Below are positions 16,738 to 24,722 of a stretch of DNA of 64,000 nucleotides, in pieces. The stretch lies in NCBI RefSeq assembly GCF_024199905.1, contig NZ_JANAFB010000013.1:1-64000 (forward strand), written 5' to 3'. The DNA is from Rothia santali. GTDB taxonomy: Bacteria > Actinomycetota > Actinomycetes > Actinomycetales > Micrococcaceae. Every line of letters begins with the position of its first letter. Within the stretch, counting starts at the first letter, position 1. The translations under genes were made by a program, and so were the position numbers. The notes beneath the pieces are model-generated. The model saw only the letters and a list, made by a program, of their open reading frames with translations. It had not been told where the DNA came from and did no database searches.

Positions 16738-16766
16738 AGATTAGGTAAGGCGAAGCTAAGCGCCAA
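16738..16766 (-). promoter_or_regulatory. promoter of the siderophore uptake operon
   Basis: On minus, TTGGCG (16766-16761) and TAATCT (16743-16738) are 17 nt apart. The spacer is filled by the DtxR-type operator, so a bound repressor would block RNA polymerase. A 5' leader of about 55 nt precedes the binding-protein ATG. Confidence 0.7.
16741..16759. promoter_or_regulatory. DtxR/IdeR-type iron box
   Basis: TTAGGTAAGGCGAAGCTAA matches the 19-bp DtxR/IdeR consensus TTAGGTTAGGCTAACCTAA at 15 of 19 positions and is dyad-symmetric at its ends (TTAG/CTAA). Known role of such boxes: Fe(II)-DtxR binds and represses siderophore genes when iron is plentiful. Confidence 0.85.
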
Positions 16767-16996
16767 ATTAACTTCGGTACCCTATCGAAAGGTGCCCTGT
16801 CGAAATTCTCCGCCGCTCACTGACAGGGATCGCGAGGGACCGGGTCGGCGCACGTCGGATGCCACTTCGGACCTTTAGGTCAGGGAAATCTGTCCTCTGG
16901 CACCCGGCCGCGCGAACCGGCCCGGGTAGCCTAGGGGGGTGAGGCCGGGCACCGCCCGGCCCGTCAGCATCCGTCCGAGGCGCCGGGAGGCAGCAG

Positions 16997-17677
16997 TTGA
17001 GCCACGTCCGCATCCATCCGTCCATCCTCTCCGCCGACTTCGCCCGCCTGGGGGAGGAGCTCGCGGCCATCGAGACCGCCGACGCCGCCCACGTCGACGT
17101 CATGGACAACCACTTCGTGCCCAACCTGACCTGGGGCCCGGCCGTGGTCGAGCGCCTGCGGGAGGTCTCCCCGGTGCCCTTCGACGTGCACCTCATGATC
17201 GAGGACGCGGACCGCTGGGCGCCGCGCTACGCCGAGATCGGCTGCGAGTCGGTGACCTTCCACGCCGAGGCCGCGACCGCCCCGATCAAGCTGGCCCGCG
17301 AGCTGCGGTCCCAGGGCGCCCGCGCGGGCATGGCCCTGCGGCCCGCGACGCCGGTGGAGCCGTACCTGGACCTGCTCCCCGAGCTGGACCTCCTGCTGGT
17401 CATGACCGTGGAGCCCGGGTTCGGGGGCCAGGCCTTCCTCGACGTGACCCTGCCCAAGCTGCGCCGGGCCGCCGAGGCGATCCGCGGCTCCTCGGCGCGG
17501 GTCGCGCTGCAGGTCGACGGCGGGATCTCCGAGGCGACCATCGAGCGGGCGGCCGAGGCCGGCGCCGACGTGTTCGTCGCGGGATCCTCCGTCTACGGCG
17601 CGGCGGACCGCGCCGGCGCCATCGAGGGGCTGCGGGGCCGCGCGGCGGCGGCCTGCGGCCTCGGGGCGACGCGGTAG
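16997..17677 (+). CDS. rpe: ribulose-phosphate 3-epimerase
   Basis: 226 aa, normal length. It interconverts ribulose-5-P and xylulose-5-P in the pentose phosphate pathway. Conserved parts: [15 protein letters not shown], the metal/active-site Asp in [35 protein letters not shown], and the phosphate-binding QVDGGIS followed by VAGSSVYGA. The start is TTG at 16997 (SHVRIHPSI) behind GGGAGGCAG. A TAGCCT at 16927-16932 may be the -10, giving a leader of about 58 nt. It supplies the ribulose-5-P used by RibB further downstream. Confidence 0.95.
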   Translation: MSHVRIHPSILSADFARLGEELAAIETADAAHVDVMDNHFVPNLTWGPAVVERLREVSPVPFDVHLMIEDADRWAPRYAEIGCESVTFHAEAATAPIKLARELRSQGARAGMALRPATPVEPYLDLLPELDLLLVMTVEPGFGGQAFLDVTLPKLRRAAEAIRGSSARVALQVDGGISEATIERAAEAGADVFVAGSSVYGAADRAGAIEGLRGRAAAACGLGATR

Positions 17678-17690
17678 CGGGGAGGCGGTC

Positions 17691-18350
17691 GTGGCGGGGT
17701 CGGTCGTCCTCATCCGGGGCATCAACGTCGGCGCCCACCACCGGGTGCGGATGGCCGAGCTCGTGGCCGCCTGCGAGGCGGCGTCGCTGGGGCGGCCCCG
17801 CGCCTACCTGCAGTCGGGGAACCTGGTGTTCGACGCCCCGGCGGCCGGCGTCCCCGCGCCCGGGGGCGCGGGTGCTGAGGACCCGGCGGCCGGGGGCGGG
17901 GGCTCCGGAGACGCGGCGGCGGTCGGGACTGACCGGGCCGACGCCGTGGCCGGCATCCTGGCCGCGCGGTTCGGCGTGACCGCCCGTTGCCTGACCGTGG
18001 GGGCGGGGCGCCTGGCCGCGGCGCTTCGCTCGGTCCCCGAGGACGCCGACCCGGACGAGAAGCTGACCCACCTCGTCTTCTGGGACCCGCCCGGCGGGGA
18101 CGGCGACGTCGCGCGCTTCGCCGCGGGCCGGGAGGAGCTGCTCGCGGTGGCCGAGGAGGGCGCCTTCGGCGGCGACCGGCTGGTCCTCGAGCCGGACCAC
18201 GCGGTCGTCCTGTACCGCGAGTCGTCGCGGAACTCGAAGCTGGGTCTGCCCCGCCTGGAGCGGGCGCTCGGCGTCGAGGGTACTGCGAGGAACCTGCGGA
18301 CGACGCGGGTGCTCGCCGAGTGGTGCGGGGGACGCGCAGACGGTACCTGA
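17691..18350 (+). CDS. DUF1697 family protein
   Basis: 219 aa, GTG start behind GGGAGGCGG. The N-terminus VVLIRGINVGAHHRVRMAEL and AYLQSGNLVF are diagnostic for DUF1697, and the C-terminal SSRNSKLGLPRLERALG...TTRVLAEW completes the family pattern. Function is unknown. Residues about 50-82 are an extra Ala/Gly/Pro/Asp-rich stretch (e.g. PAAGVPAPGGAGAEDPAAGG) interrupting the usual fold, and look like expanded low-complexity sequence. It starts 13 nt after rpe, so co-transcription is likely. The stop codon is the first base triplet of a tandem repeat array. Confidence 0.88.
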   Translation: MAGSVVLIRGINVGAHHRVRMAELVAACEAASLGRPRAYLQSGNLVFDAPAAGVPAPGGAGAEDPAAGGGGSGDAAAVGTDRADAVAGILAARFGVTARCLTVGAGRLAAALRSVPEDADPDEKLTHLVFWDPPGGDGDVARFAAGREELLAVAEEGAFGGDRLVLEPDHAVVLYRESSRNSKLGLPRLERALGVEGTARNLRTTRVLAEWCGGRADGT

Positions 18351-18452
18351 GCGGAAGGACCCTGAGCGGGCGGGACCCGAGGGGGCGGGGCCTGAGCGGG
18401 CGGGCCCCGAGGAGGCGGGACCTGAGCGGGCGAGGTCTGAGGGGTCGGCCGC
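18348..18452. repeat. 15-bp tandem repeat array starting at the DUF1697 stop codon
   Basis: Seven contiguous 15-bp units, consensus (T/C)GAGCGGGCGGGACC, run from the stop TGA itself (unit 1) to 18452. Units 2 and 4 differ only at position 13; unit 7 is degenerate. No ORF or RNA structure is evident. The rest of the gap to the riboswitch (18453-18530) shows no gene. Confidence 0.85.
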
Positions 18453-18536
18453 CGGGGAGCGCCCCCGGGCCGGGCGGCGTCGTTCTCTGGCCGAGAACGC
18501 CGCCCCGACCTGCGCGCCGGATCCGGAGGCGTGTGC

Positions 18537-18560
18537 CATAATCGTGATCACGCTTATACA
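18537..18560 (+). promoter_or_regulatory. putative promoter of the riboflavin operon
   Basis: Two -10-like elements precede the riboswitch: CATAAT (18537-18542) and TATACA (18555-18560). Neither has a convincing -35, but this is the only AT-rich patch before the aptamer, and transcription must start close by. Confidence 0.4.
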
Positions 18561-18562
18561 TT

Positions 18563-18706
18563 TCGTGCTCCGGGGGTCGGTGAAATTCCGAACCGGCGGT
18601 ATAGTCCGCGACCCGCGCGATCCGAACGGCCAGCCCGTCTCGGAAGACCGCGGCCGAACCGGTGTGATTCCGGTACCGACAGTACAGTCTGGATGAAGGT
18701 GCACGA
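18563..18706 (+). promoter_or_regulatory. FMN riboswitch (RFN element)
   Basis: Closing stem P1 is TCGTGC (18563-18568) with GCACGA (18701-18706). The aptamer core is clear: GGGGTCGGTGAAATTCCGAA, CCGGCGGTATAGTCCGCGAC, then CCGAACCGGTGTGATTCCGG and ACCGACAGTACAGTCTGGAT. All RFN landmarks are present. The following 118 nt before the ribM start is GC-rich and can fold, so control is probably by translation or termination. FMN binding should switch off ribM and the rib genes behind it. Confidence 0.95.
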
Positions 18707-18823
18707 GCTCGGCGGGCCGCCCCACGGCTCCCGGGCCCGGCGGCGAGCGACCGCCCGGGTTCGGGCACCCGTGCCGGTCCGCTGAAGTTCTCCCCGGGGC
18801 CCCGCAGACCCGGAAGGAGCGGC

Positions 18824-19666
18824 ATGGATCTTCTGCGGTGGCTCTTCGAGGCCCAGCTGCCCGTCGGCGGCGGCTTCGTCCTCTGGCGCGAGGTCCTGGG
18901 CAACGTCTTCGGCCTGGCCTGCGCCCTCGGCGGCATGCGGCGCAAGGTGTGGGCCTGGCCCGTCGGCATCCTCGGCAACCTCCTGCTGCTGACCGTCTTC
19001 CTCGGCGCCGTCTTCGGCTCCCCGAACCCCGTCAACCTGCTCGGCCAGGCCGGTCGCCAGGTCATGTTCATCGTCGTGTCGATCTACGGCTGGTACCGCT
19101 GGAAGCGCGCCCGGGACGGCGACTCCGCACCCGTGAGCCCCCGGTGGGCGAGCGGCCGGGAGCGGCTGCTGCTCGTCGTCGCGCTGGTGGGCGGCACCGC
19201 GGCCCTCACGCCCGTCTTCAGGGCCCTCGGCTCCTACGAGCCCGTGTGGTCCGACGCGTGGATCTTCGTCGGCTCCCTGCTGGCGACCTGGGGCATGGCT
19301 CGGGGCTGGGTCGAGTTCTGGCTGATCTGGGTCGCGGTCGACGTCGTCGGCGTGCCCCTGCTGTTCTCCGCCGGGTACTACGCCTCCGGGCTGATGTACC
19401 TGTTCTACGGCGGTTTCACGCTCGTCGGCTTCTTCGTCTGGTGGCGCACGCGCAACCGGGAGGAGCGGGTCAGCGTCGAGACCCGGTTCCCCGACCCCAC
19501 GGTGGGTCTCGAGCCCGCGGGCGAGGCGGCCGGCCCCGACGCGGGCCGCCGCTCCGCGCGGTCCTCCCACCCCGCGCCGTACTCCCGGCACGCGGACACC
19601 GGCTCCGGCGCGCTCCACCACGCCTCCAGCACGGCTCCCCGCCACCGGTCGGGAGGCCTCCGATGA
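18824..19666 (+). CDS. ribM: riboflavin transporter, PnuC family (RibM)
   Basis: 280 aa. Seven hydrophobic segments lie in residues 5-215, including VWAWPVGILGNLLLLTVF and SIYGWYRWKRA, the W-x-x-W-rich pattern of PnuC-type vitamin permeases, and a second VEFWLIWVAVDVVGVPLLF half. The last 60 residues are a hydrophilic Ser/Pro/His tail. PnuC-like proteins under an FMN riboswitch in actinobacteria transport riboflavin (RibM). The start codon follows GGAAGGAG. The stop overlaps the ribD start (ATGA). Placement directly behind the RFN element supports riboflavin rather than nicotinamide riboside as substrate. Confidence 0.92.
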   Translation: MDLLRWLFEAQLPVGGGFVLWREVLGNVFGLACALGGMRRKVWAWPVGILGNLLLLTVFLGAVFGSPNPVNLLGQAGRQVMFIVVSIYGWYRWKRARDGDSAPVSPRWASGRERLLLVVALVGGTAALTPVFRALGSYEPVWSDAWIFVGSLLATWGMARGWVEFWLIWVAVDVVGVPLLFSAGYYASGLMYLFYGGFTLVGFFVWWRTRNREERVSVETRFPDPTVGLEPAGEAAGPDAGRRSARSSHPAPYSRHADTGSGALHHASSTAPRHRSGGLR

Positions 19667-20759
19667 CCCCGGCCGAGGCACGGGGCCCGCCCGGCGGGCC
19701 GTGGAGCGAGCGGGACCGCGCGGCCATGCGGGCGGCGCTCGACGCCGCCCGGCTCGGCAGCCGCGGCGGCAACCCGCTGGTCGGCGCCGTCCTCACCGAC
19801 GCCTCCGGGGAGATCCTGCACGTGGGGCACCACCGGGGCGCCGGCACGGCCCACGCCGAGGTCGACGTCCTGGAGCGCGCCCGCGCGGCCGGCACGGATC
19901 TGGCCGCGACGCGCATGTACGTCACGCTCGAGCCCTGCAACCACACCGGGCGCACCGGCCCCTGCAGCGCCGCGATCCTGGCCGCCGGCGTCGGCTCCGT
20001 GGTCTACGCGGACTCGGACACCACGGCCTGGGCCAGCGGCGGGGCGCGCTTCCTGGCCGAGAACGGCGTCGAGGTCCGCGGCGGGCTCATGGCCGAGCGC
20101 TCGCGGCGGCTCAACCACCGCTGGTGGCGCACCCGCGAGGAGCACCGGCCCTTCGTGACCGCCAAGATCGCCGCCTCGATGGACGGCTGCGTGGCCGCGC
20201 CCGACGGCACGAGCCAGTGGATCACCGGCCCCGAGGCCCGCGCCCACGGCCATGAGCTGCGCGGGCGGGCCGACGCCGTCCTGGTCGGCACGGGCACCGC
20301 GCTCGCCGACGACCCCGGCTGACCCGCCGCGGGACCGACGGCGTCGAGACCCGCCGGCAGCCGCTCCGCGCGGTCATGGGCCTGCGCGGGCTGCCGCCGG
20401 GGGCCCGGCTCCACGAGGGTCCGGGGCACCTGCCGCTGCGCAGCCGCGTCCCCGCCGAGGCGCTCAAGTCCCTCAAGGCAGCCTCGGTCGAGCACGTGCT
20501 CATCGAGGGCGGGCCCGGGCTGATCACCGCGTTCCTCGCCGCGGACCTCGTGGACGAGATCTACTGGTACGCGGCCCCGACCCTGCTGGGGGCGGGCACC
20601 CGGGGGATCGGCGAGCTGGGGGTCGGGACCCTCGGCGCGGCCCTCCGCTGGGAGGTCGACCCGGCCGGCGAGGAGGCGGACGCGACCCGCGAGGGACTGG
20701 GCCGCCGCGGCCCCGACCTGATGACACACCTGCAACCACGCCCCGCGACGAAAGGCTAG
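19663..20759 (+). pseudogene. ribD: bifunctional riboflavin deaminase/reductase RibD, interrupted by a 1-bp frameshift
   Basis: The deaminase domain is intact: the zinc site HAEVDVLERARAAG (His-x-Glu) and LEPCNHTGRTGPC (PC-x(n)-C), then the reductase begins (VTAKIAASMDG, GRADAVLVGTGTALADDP). A stop follows at 20320-20322 after GACGACCCC. One extra C there restores DDPRLT and continues in the frame ending at 20759 with HVLIEGGPGLITAFL and APTLLGAG, giving about 365 aa, the normal length. Both halves are well conserved, so a lost base in a C run (sequence error or recent mutation) is the simplest explanation. RibD makes the pyrimidine precursor of lumazine. Confidence 0.9.
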
Positions 20760-20769
20760 AGGCCACCAC

Positions 20770-21756
20770 ATGTTCACCGGAATCATCGAAAGCCTGGGCA
20801 CGGTCGAGGCCCTGGAGCGCCACGCCGACTCCGCCCGGCTGGTGCTGCGCGCCGAGGGCGTGGCCGAGGACCTACCCGAGGGCGGCTCGCTCGCGGTCAA
20901 CGGCGTCTGCCTGACCGCGGTGCGGCCGGTCGGCGCGGAGGGGCGCTTCGTCGCCGACGTCATGGGCGAGACCCTGCACCGGACCGGCATCGGCGCGCTC
21001 GCCCCCGGCGCCCGCGTGAACCTGGAGCGGTGTCTGCCCGCCGGCGGGCGCTTCGACGGGCACATCGTCCAGGGGCACGTGGACGGCACCGGCGCCATCC
21101 TCGCCCTCGAGGAGCACGCCGACTGGACGACCGTGCGCGTCGGCATCCCGGCCGGGCTCGCGCCGCAGCTGGCCGAGAAGGGCTCGATCGCCCTGGACGG
21201 TATCTCCCTGACCGTGACCGCCGTCAGCCCGGCGGGGGACCCGCAGCCGTGGTTCGAGGTCGGGATCATCCCCGCCACCCTGCGCGCCACGACCCTGGGC
21301 GGGGCCCGCGTGGGCGACGCCGTGAACCTCGAGACCGACGCCGTGGCCAAGTACCTGCTGCGCGCCCGGCAGTTCGAGGGCCTCCCGGCGGATCCCGGGC
21401 TCCTCGCCGACGCCGTCCCCGGTGCGGAGGGCGTAGCCGACCCGGCCGCGGCCGGCTCCATCCCGTCCGCGAGCCTCTCCGCTTCCGCCGCGATCGCCGC
21501 CGGCGCCGACCCGGCCGCCGGCGCCGACCGGCCGCGACCGCGGGCGCCCCGATCCCGGCCGACGCCGTCGCGATCCTTCCCCCCGCGCCCGCCGTCCCGC
21601 CCGCGGACCCCGCCGGCGCCCTGGACCCCGTGCATGCGGCGCTCAGCGCGATCGCCGCCGGCGGGCTCGTCGTCGTGGTCGACGACGAGGACCGCGAGAA
21701 CGAGGGCGACCTCGTCGGCGCGGCCGCCCTCGCCGACCCCGAGCGCCTGGGCATGA
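20770..21756 (+). CDS. ribE: riboflavin synthase alpha subunit with long C-terminal extension
   Basis: 328 aa as read; the family is about 200-215. Two lumazine-binding repeats are clear: [13 protein letters not shown]...[14 protein letters not shown] and [12 protein letters not shown]...[13 protein letters not shown], ending near [14 protein letters not shown]. It dismutates 6,7-dimethyl-8-ribityllumazine to riboflavin. After residue 205 comes an Ala/Pro-rich stretch, and the last 75 or so codons overlap the ribB reading frame and look like shadow sequence (Arg/Ser/Pro-rich). A one-base shift near 21,535 would instead join RibE to RibB through an Ala/Pro linker. It starts 10 nt after ribD. 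Confidence 0.9.
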   Translation: MFTGIIESLGTVEALERHADSARLVLRAEGVAEDLPEGGSLAVNGVCLTAVRPVGAEGRFVADVMGETLHRTGIGALAPGARVNLERCLPAGGRFDGHIVQGHVDGTGAILALEEHADWTTVRVGIPAGLAPQLAEKGSIALDGISLTVTAVSPAGDPQPWFEVGIIPATLRATTLGGARVGDAVNLETDAVAKYLLRARQFEGLPADPGLLADAVPGAEGVADPAAAGSIPSASLSASAAIAAGADPAAGADRPRPRAPRSRPTPSRSFPPRPPSRPRTPPAPWTPCMRRSARSPPAGSSSWSTTRTARTRATSSARPPSPTPSAWA

Positions 21757-22265
21757 TGATCCGCTACTCCTCCGGCGTCGTCTGCGCCCCCATGACCGGG
21801 CGGCGGGCCGACGCGCTCGCGCTGCCCCCGATGGTCGCGCGCAACGAGGACCCCAAGGGCACCGCCTACACGATCACCTGCGACGCGGCGGCCGGGGTCA
21901 GCACCGGGATCAGCGCGGCCGACCGGGCCCTGACGCTGAACCTGCTCGCCGACGCGCGCACCGCGCCCGCCGACCTCACCCGCCCCGGGCACATCCTGCC
22001 GCTGCGCGCCGTCGACGGCGGCGTCGCCGAGCGCCCGGGACACACCGAGGCCTCGGTCGAGCTCGCCCGGCTGGCCGGCCTCCCGGAGGTCGGCTACATC
22101 GCCGAGCTGGTCCACGACGACGGCTCGATGATGCGCTTCGACGCCCTGCGCCGCTTCGCCACGGAGCACGGCCTGCCCATGATCTCGATCGAGGCGCTCG
22201 CGGCCTACGCCGCCGAGGACGCCGAGACCACCCAGAACCCCACCGAGGAGGAGCTGCGAGCATGA
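21630..22265 (+). CDS. ribB: 3,4-dihydroxy-2-butanone-4-phosphate synthase
   Basis: 211 aa from the only nearby in-frame start, GTG 21630 ([12 protein letters not shown]). Active-site features: [18 protein letters not shown], the substrate loop [35 protein letters not shown] and [14 protein letters not shown]. It converts ribulose-5-P to the four-carbon riboflavin precursor. The GTG lies inside what should be the first helix and homologues have several residues before it, so translation may begin upstream by fusion with RibE. Actinobacteria often have a fused RibBA; here ribA is separate, starting in an ATGA overlap. Confidence 0.88.
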   Translation: MHAALSAIAAGGLVVVVDDEDRENEGDLVGAAALADPERLGMMIRYSSGVVCAPMTGRRADALALPPMVARNEDPKGTAYTITCDAAAGVSTGISAADRALTLNLLADARTAPADLTRPGHILPLRAVDGGVAERPGHTEASVELARLAGLPEVGYIAELVHDDGSMMRFDALRRFATEHGLPMISIEALAAYAAEDAETTQNPTEEELRA

Positions 22266-22960
22266 CCGACACGCGCCGAGCGGACCCCGAGGAGTTCTTC
22301 CCCGAACCGGGCCGCCTCGTCCCCCGCACGGACCCCGAGCTCCTCGCCGTGACCGACCCCGTGACCGTCCCCACCCAGCACGGCTCCTTCGCGGTCCGGG
22401 CCTGGGGGTTCGCGGACGGCTCCGAGCACCTGAGCGCGACGGCGCTGGGCCCGGACGGCACCCCCGTCCTCGGCTCCGACGAGGCGCCCTACGTGCGCCT
22501 GCACTCGGAGTGCCTGACCGGCGACGTCTTCGGCTCCCGGCGCTGCGACTGCGGCCCGCAGCTGCAGGAGGGGCTGCGCATCATCGCCCGCCACGGCGGG
22601 ACGCTGGTGTACCTGCGGCAGCACGAGGGCCGCGGGATCGGCCTGGTCAACAAGCTGCGCGCCTACGCGCTGCAGGACGCGGGCCTGGACACCCTGGACG
22701 CGAACCTCGAGCTCGGCCTCCCCGCCGACGCGCGGGACTACCGCCAGGCCGCCCGCATCCTGGAGGGCCTGGGCATCACGACCCTGCACCTGGTGACCAA
22801 CAACCCCGCCAAGGCCGAGGCGCTCGAACAGCAGGGGCTGACCGTCCGGACGCTCGAGCCGGACGTCATCGAGCCCGTGCCCGAGAACGCCCGCTACCTC
22901 GCGACCAAGCGGGACCGGATGCGCCACCGCATCCTCCTGCAGCCGCCCGCGGGGACCTGA
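22262..22960 (+). CDS. ribA: GTP cyclohydrolase II
   Basis: 232 aa. It opens GTP to the diaminopyrimidine that begins riboflavin synthesis. Zinc cysteines are in [16 protein letters not shown]; the catalytic region has [20 protein letters not shown], and [18 protein letters not shown] plus [12 protein letters not shown] complete the signature. The ATG at 22262 overlaps the ribB stop by 4 nt. The N-terminus ([17 protein letters not shown]) is an ordinary start, so this is a separately translated protein rather than the C-terminal half of RibBA. Confidence 0.95.
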   Translation: MTDTRRADPEEFFPEPGRLVPRTDPELLAVTDPVTVPTQHGSFAVRAWGFADGSEHLSATALGPDGTPVLGSDEAPYVRLHSECLTGDVFGSRRCDCGPQLQEGLRIIARHGGTLVYLRQHEGRGIGLVNKLRAYALQDAGLDTLDANLELGLPADARDYRQAARILEGLGITTLHLVTNNPAKAEALEQQGLTVRTLEPDVIEPVPENARYLATKRDRMRHRILLQPPAGT

Positions 22961-23059
22961 GGACCCGGCCGCCGGCGCCCCCTCACACCGCCCCCCGTCC
23001 GAGAACCACCCACGACCCGCGCACCGCCCGGTGCGTCCCGACCCCGAGGAGAAGAACCC

Positions 23060-23533
23060 ATGGCAGGAACCGGAGCCCACACCCCCCAGCTCGAGGAGCT
23101 CGACGGGAGCGGCCTGCGCGTCGCCGTCGTCGCCGCCTCGTGGCACACCGTCGTGATGGACGGGCTGGTCGCCGGCGCCCGGCGCGCCCTGGAGGAGGCC
23201 GGCGTCGACGACGTCACCCTGGTCCGCGTCCCCGGCTCCTTCGAGCTGCCGGTGGCCGCCGCCCGGCTGGCCGCGGACCACGACGCCGTCGTCGCGCTCG
23301 GCGTCGTCATCCGCGGCGGCACCCCGCACTTCGACTACGTCTGCCAGGCCGCGACCGACGGCCTCGGCCGGGTGGCCCTGGACTCCGGCAAGCCCGTCGG
23401 GTTCGGCCTGCTCACCTGCGACGACGAGCAGCAGGCCCTGGACCGCGCGGGCCTGGAGGGCTCGCACGAGGACAAGGGCTACGAGGCGGCCGCCGCGGCC
23501 GTCGAGACCGCCGATGCGCTGAGCGCGTTGTAG
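23060..23533 (+). CDS. ribH: 6,7-dimethyl-8-ribityllumazine synthase
   Basis: 157 aa, normal length. It condenses the RibB and RibD products to lumazine, usually in an icosahedral or pentameric shell. Motifs: [29 protein letters not shown], and the active site [20 protein letters not shown] with the catalytic His. The ATG follows GAGGAGAAG. The 99-bp gap after ribA shows no terminator, so it probably belongs to the riboswitch operon. Its stop sits 10 nt before the hisE start, and the hisE -10 lies across this end. Confidence 0.95.
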   Translation: MAGTGAHTPQLEELDGSGLRVAVVAASWHTVVMDGLVAGARRALEEAGVDDVTLVRVPGSFELPVAAARLAADHDAVVALGVVIRGGTPHFDYVCQAATDGLGRVALDSGKPVGFGLLTCDDEQQALDRAGLEGSHEDKGYEAAAAAVETADALSAL

Positions 23534-23543
23534 GGTGGTCAGC

Positions 23544-23807
23544 GTGAAAACCTTCGATAGCCTCTTCGCCGAACTGTCCGACAAAGCCCGGGACCGCCCC
23601 GAGGGCTCCCGCACCGTCGCCGAGCTCGACTCCGGGGTCCATGGGATCGGCAAGAAGGTCATCGAGGAGGCGGGCGAGGTCTGGATCGCTGCCGAGTACC
23701 AGTCCGACGAGGAGCTGTCCGAGGAGATCTCGCAGCTGCTCTACCATCTGCAGGTGCTCATGATCTCCCGCGGGCTCAGCCCGCAGGACGTCTACCGCCA
23801 CCTCTAG
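23544..23807 (+). CDS. hisE: phosphoribosyl-ATP diphosphatase
   Basis: 87 aa, exact family length. It hydrolyses PR-ATP to PR-AMP (second step of histidine synthesis). The MazG-like fold is recognisable: [35 protein letters not shown] with metal-binding acids, and [14 protein letters not shown]. Start GTG 23544 is chosen over GTG 23535: a TAGGGT (23531-23536) ends exactly 7 nt before 23544 and homologues begin here, so this looks like a leaderless mRNA with its own promoter inside the ribH end. Confidence 0.95.
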   Translation: MKTFDSLFAELSDKARDRPEGSRTVAELDSGVHGIGKKVIEEAGEVWIAAEYQSDEELSEEISQLLYHLQVLMISRGLSPQDVYRHL

Positions 23808-23854
23808 ACCCGACCCGGACACCCCGCCCCACCACCGAAGGACCCGAACCACCC

Positions 23855-24700
23855 ATGCTGCGCATCGCCGTGCCCAACAAGGGCGCCCTCTCCCAGGCCT
23901 CCCAGACCATGCTCATCGAGGCCGGATACCTCCAGCGCCGCGACACCCGCGAGCTGGTGATCGCCGACGAGGAGAACAACGTCGAGTTCTTCTACCTCCG
24001 CCCGCGCGACATCGCCGTCTACGTCGGCTCCGGCATCCTCGACGTCGGGATCACCGGCCGTGACCTGCTCCTGGACTCCGAGGGCGCCGCCGAGGAGGCC
24101 CTCGCCCTGGGCTTCGCGAAGTCCACCTTCCGGTTCGCCGGTCCCGCCGGGGAGTTCTCCGACGTGCGCCAGCTGGCCGGCAAGCGCGTGGCCACCAGCT
24201 ACGACAAGCTGCTCCGGCAGCACCTCGCGGACGCGGGGATCGACGCCGGCGTCGTGCGGCTGGACGGGGCGATCGAGTCCTCGATCCGGCTCGGCGTGGC
24301 CGACGCGATCGCCGACGTCGTCGAGACCGGCAACACCATGCGCGCCGCAGGCCTGGAGGTCTTCGGCGAGCCGATCATGCGCTCCGAGGCCCTGCTGATC
24401 CGCCAGCAGGACGTGCAGGACACCGACGCCGTGGACATCCTCTCCCGGCGCCTGCAGGGCGTCCTGGTGGCCCGGCAGTACGTGATGATGGACTACGACA
24501 TCCGCGAGGACCTGCTCGAGGCGGCCACGGCCGTGACCCCGGGCCTGGAGGCGCCGACCGTCTCCGCGCTGTCCCGCGAGGGCTGGGTGGCCGTGCGCGC
24601 GATGGTCCCCAAGGGCGGCACCAACCAGACCATGGACCGCCTGTACGAGGTCGGGGCGCGGGCCATCCTCGTCTCGCCGATCGCGGCCGCGCGCCTCTAG
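23855..24700 (+). CDS. hisG: ATP phosphoribosyltransferase, long form
   Basis: 281 aa. It joins ATP and PRPP, the committed and feedback-regulated step of histidine synthesis. Catalytic features: [29 protein letters not shown], and the PRPP loop [19 protein letters not shown]. The C-terminal 75 residues ([21 protein letters not shown]) are the ACT-like regulatory domain of the long HisG class, which binds histidine and needs no HisZ. It begins 47 nt after hisE. Confidence 0.96.
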   Translation: MLRIAVPNKGALSQASQTMLIEAGYLQRRDTRELVIADEENNVEFFYLRPRDIAVYVGSGILDVGITGRDLLLDSEGAAEEALALGFAKSTFRFAGPAGEFSDVRQLAGKRVATSYDKLLRQHLADAGIDAGVVRLDGAIESSIRLGVADAIADVVETGNTMRAAGLEVFGEPIMRSEALLIRQQDVQDTDAVDILSRRLQGVLVARQYVMMDYDIREDLLEAATAVTPGLEAPTVSALSREGWVAVRAMVPKGGTNQTMDRLYEVGARAILVSPIAAARL

Positions 24701-24722
24701 GGCCGCGGGGAGGAGAACGCAC

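Noticed and set aside
20004-22169. A 721-codon minus-strand frame over ribD-ribE-ribB
   Set aside because: It spans three recognisable enzymes on plus and has no family features of its own.
22262-22960. ribA as a frameshifted half of a fused RibBA
   Set aside because: It has its own ATG in an ATGA overlap and a natural N-terminus, so separate translation is the better reading.
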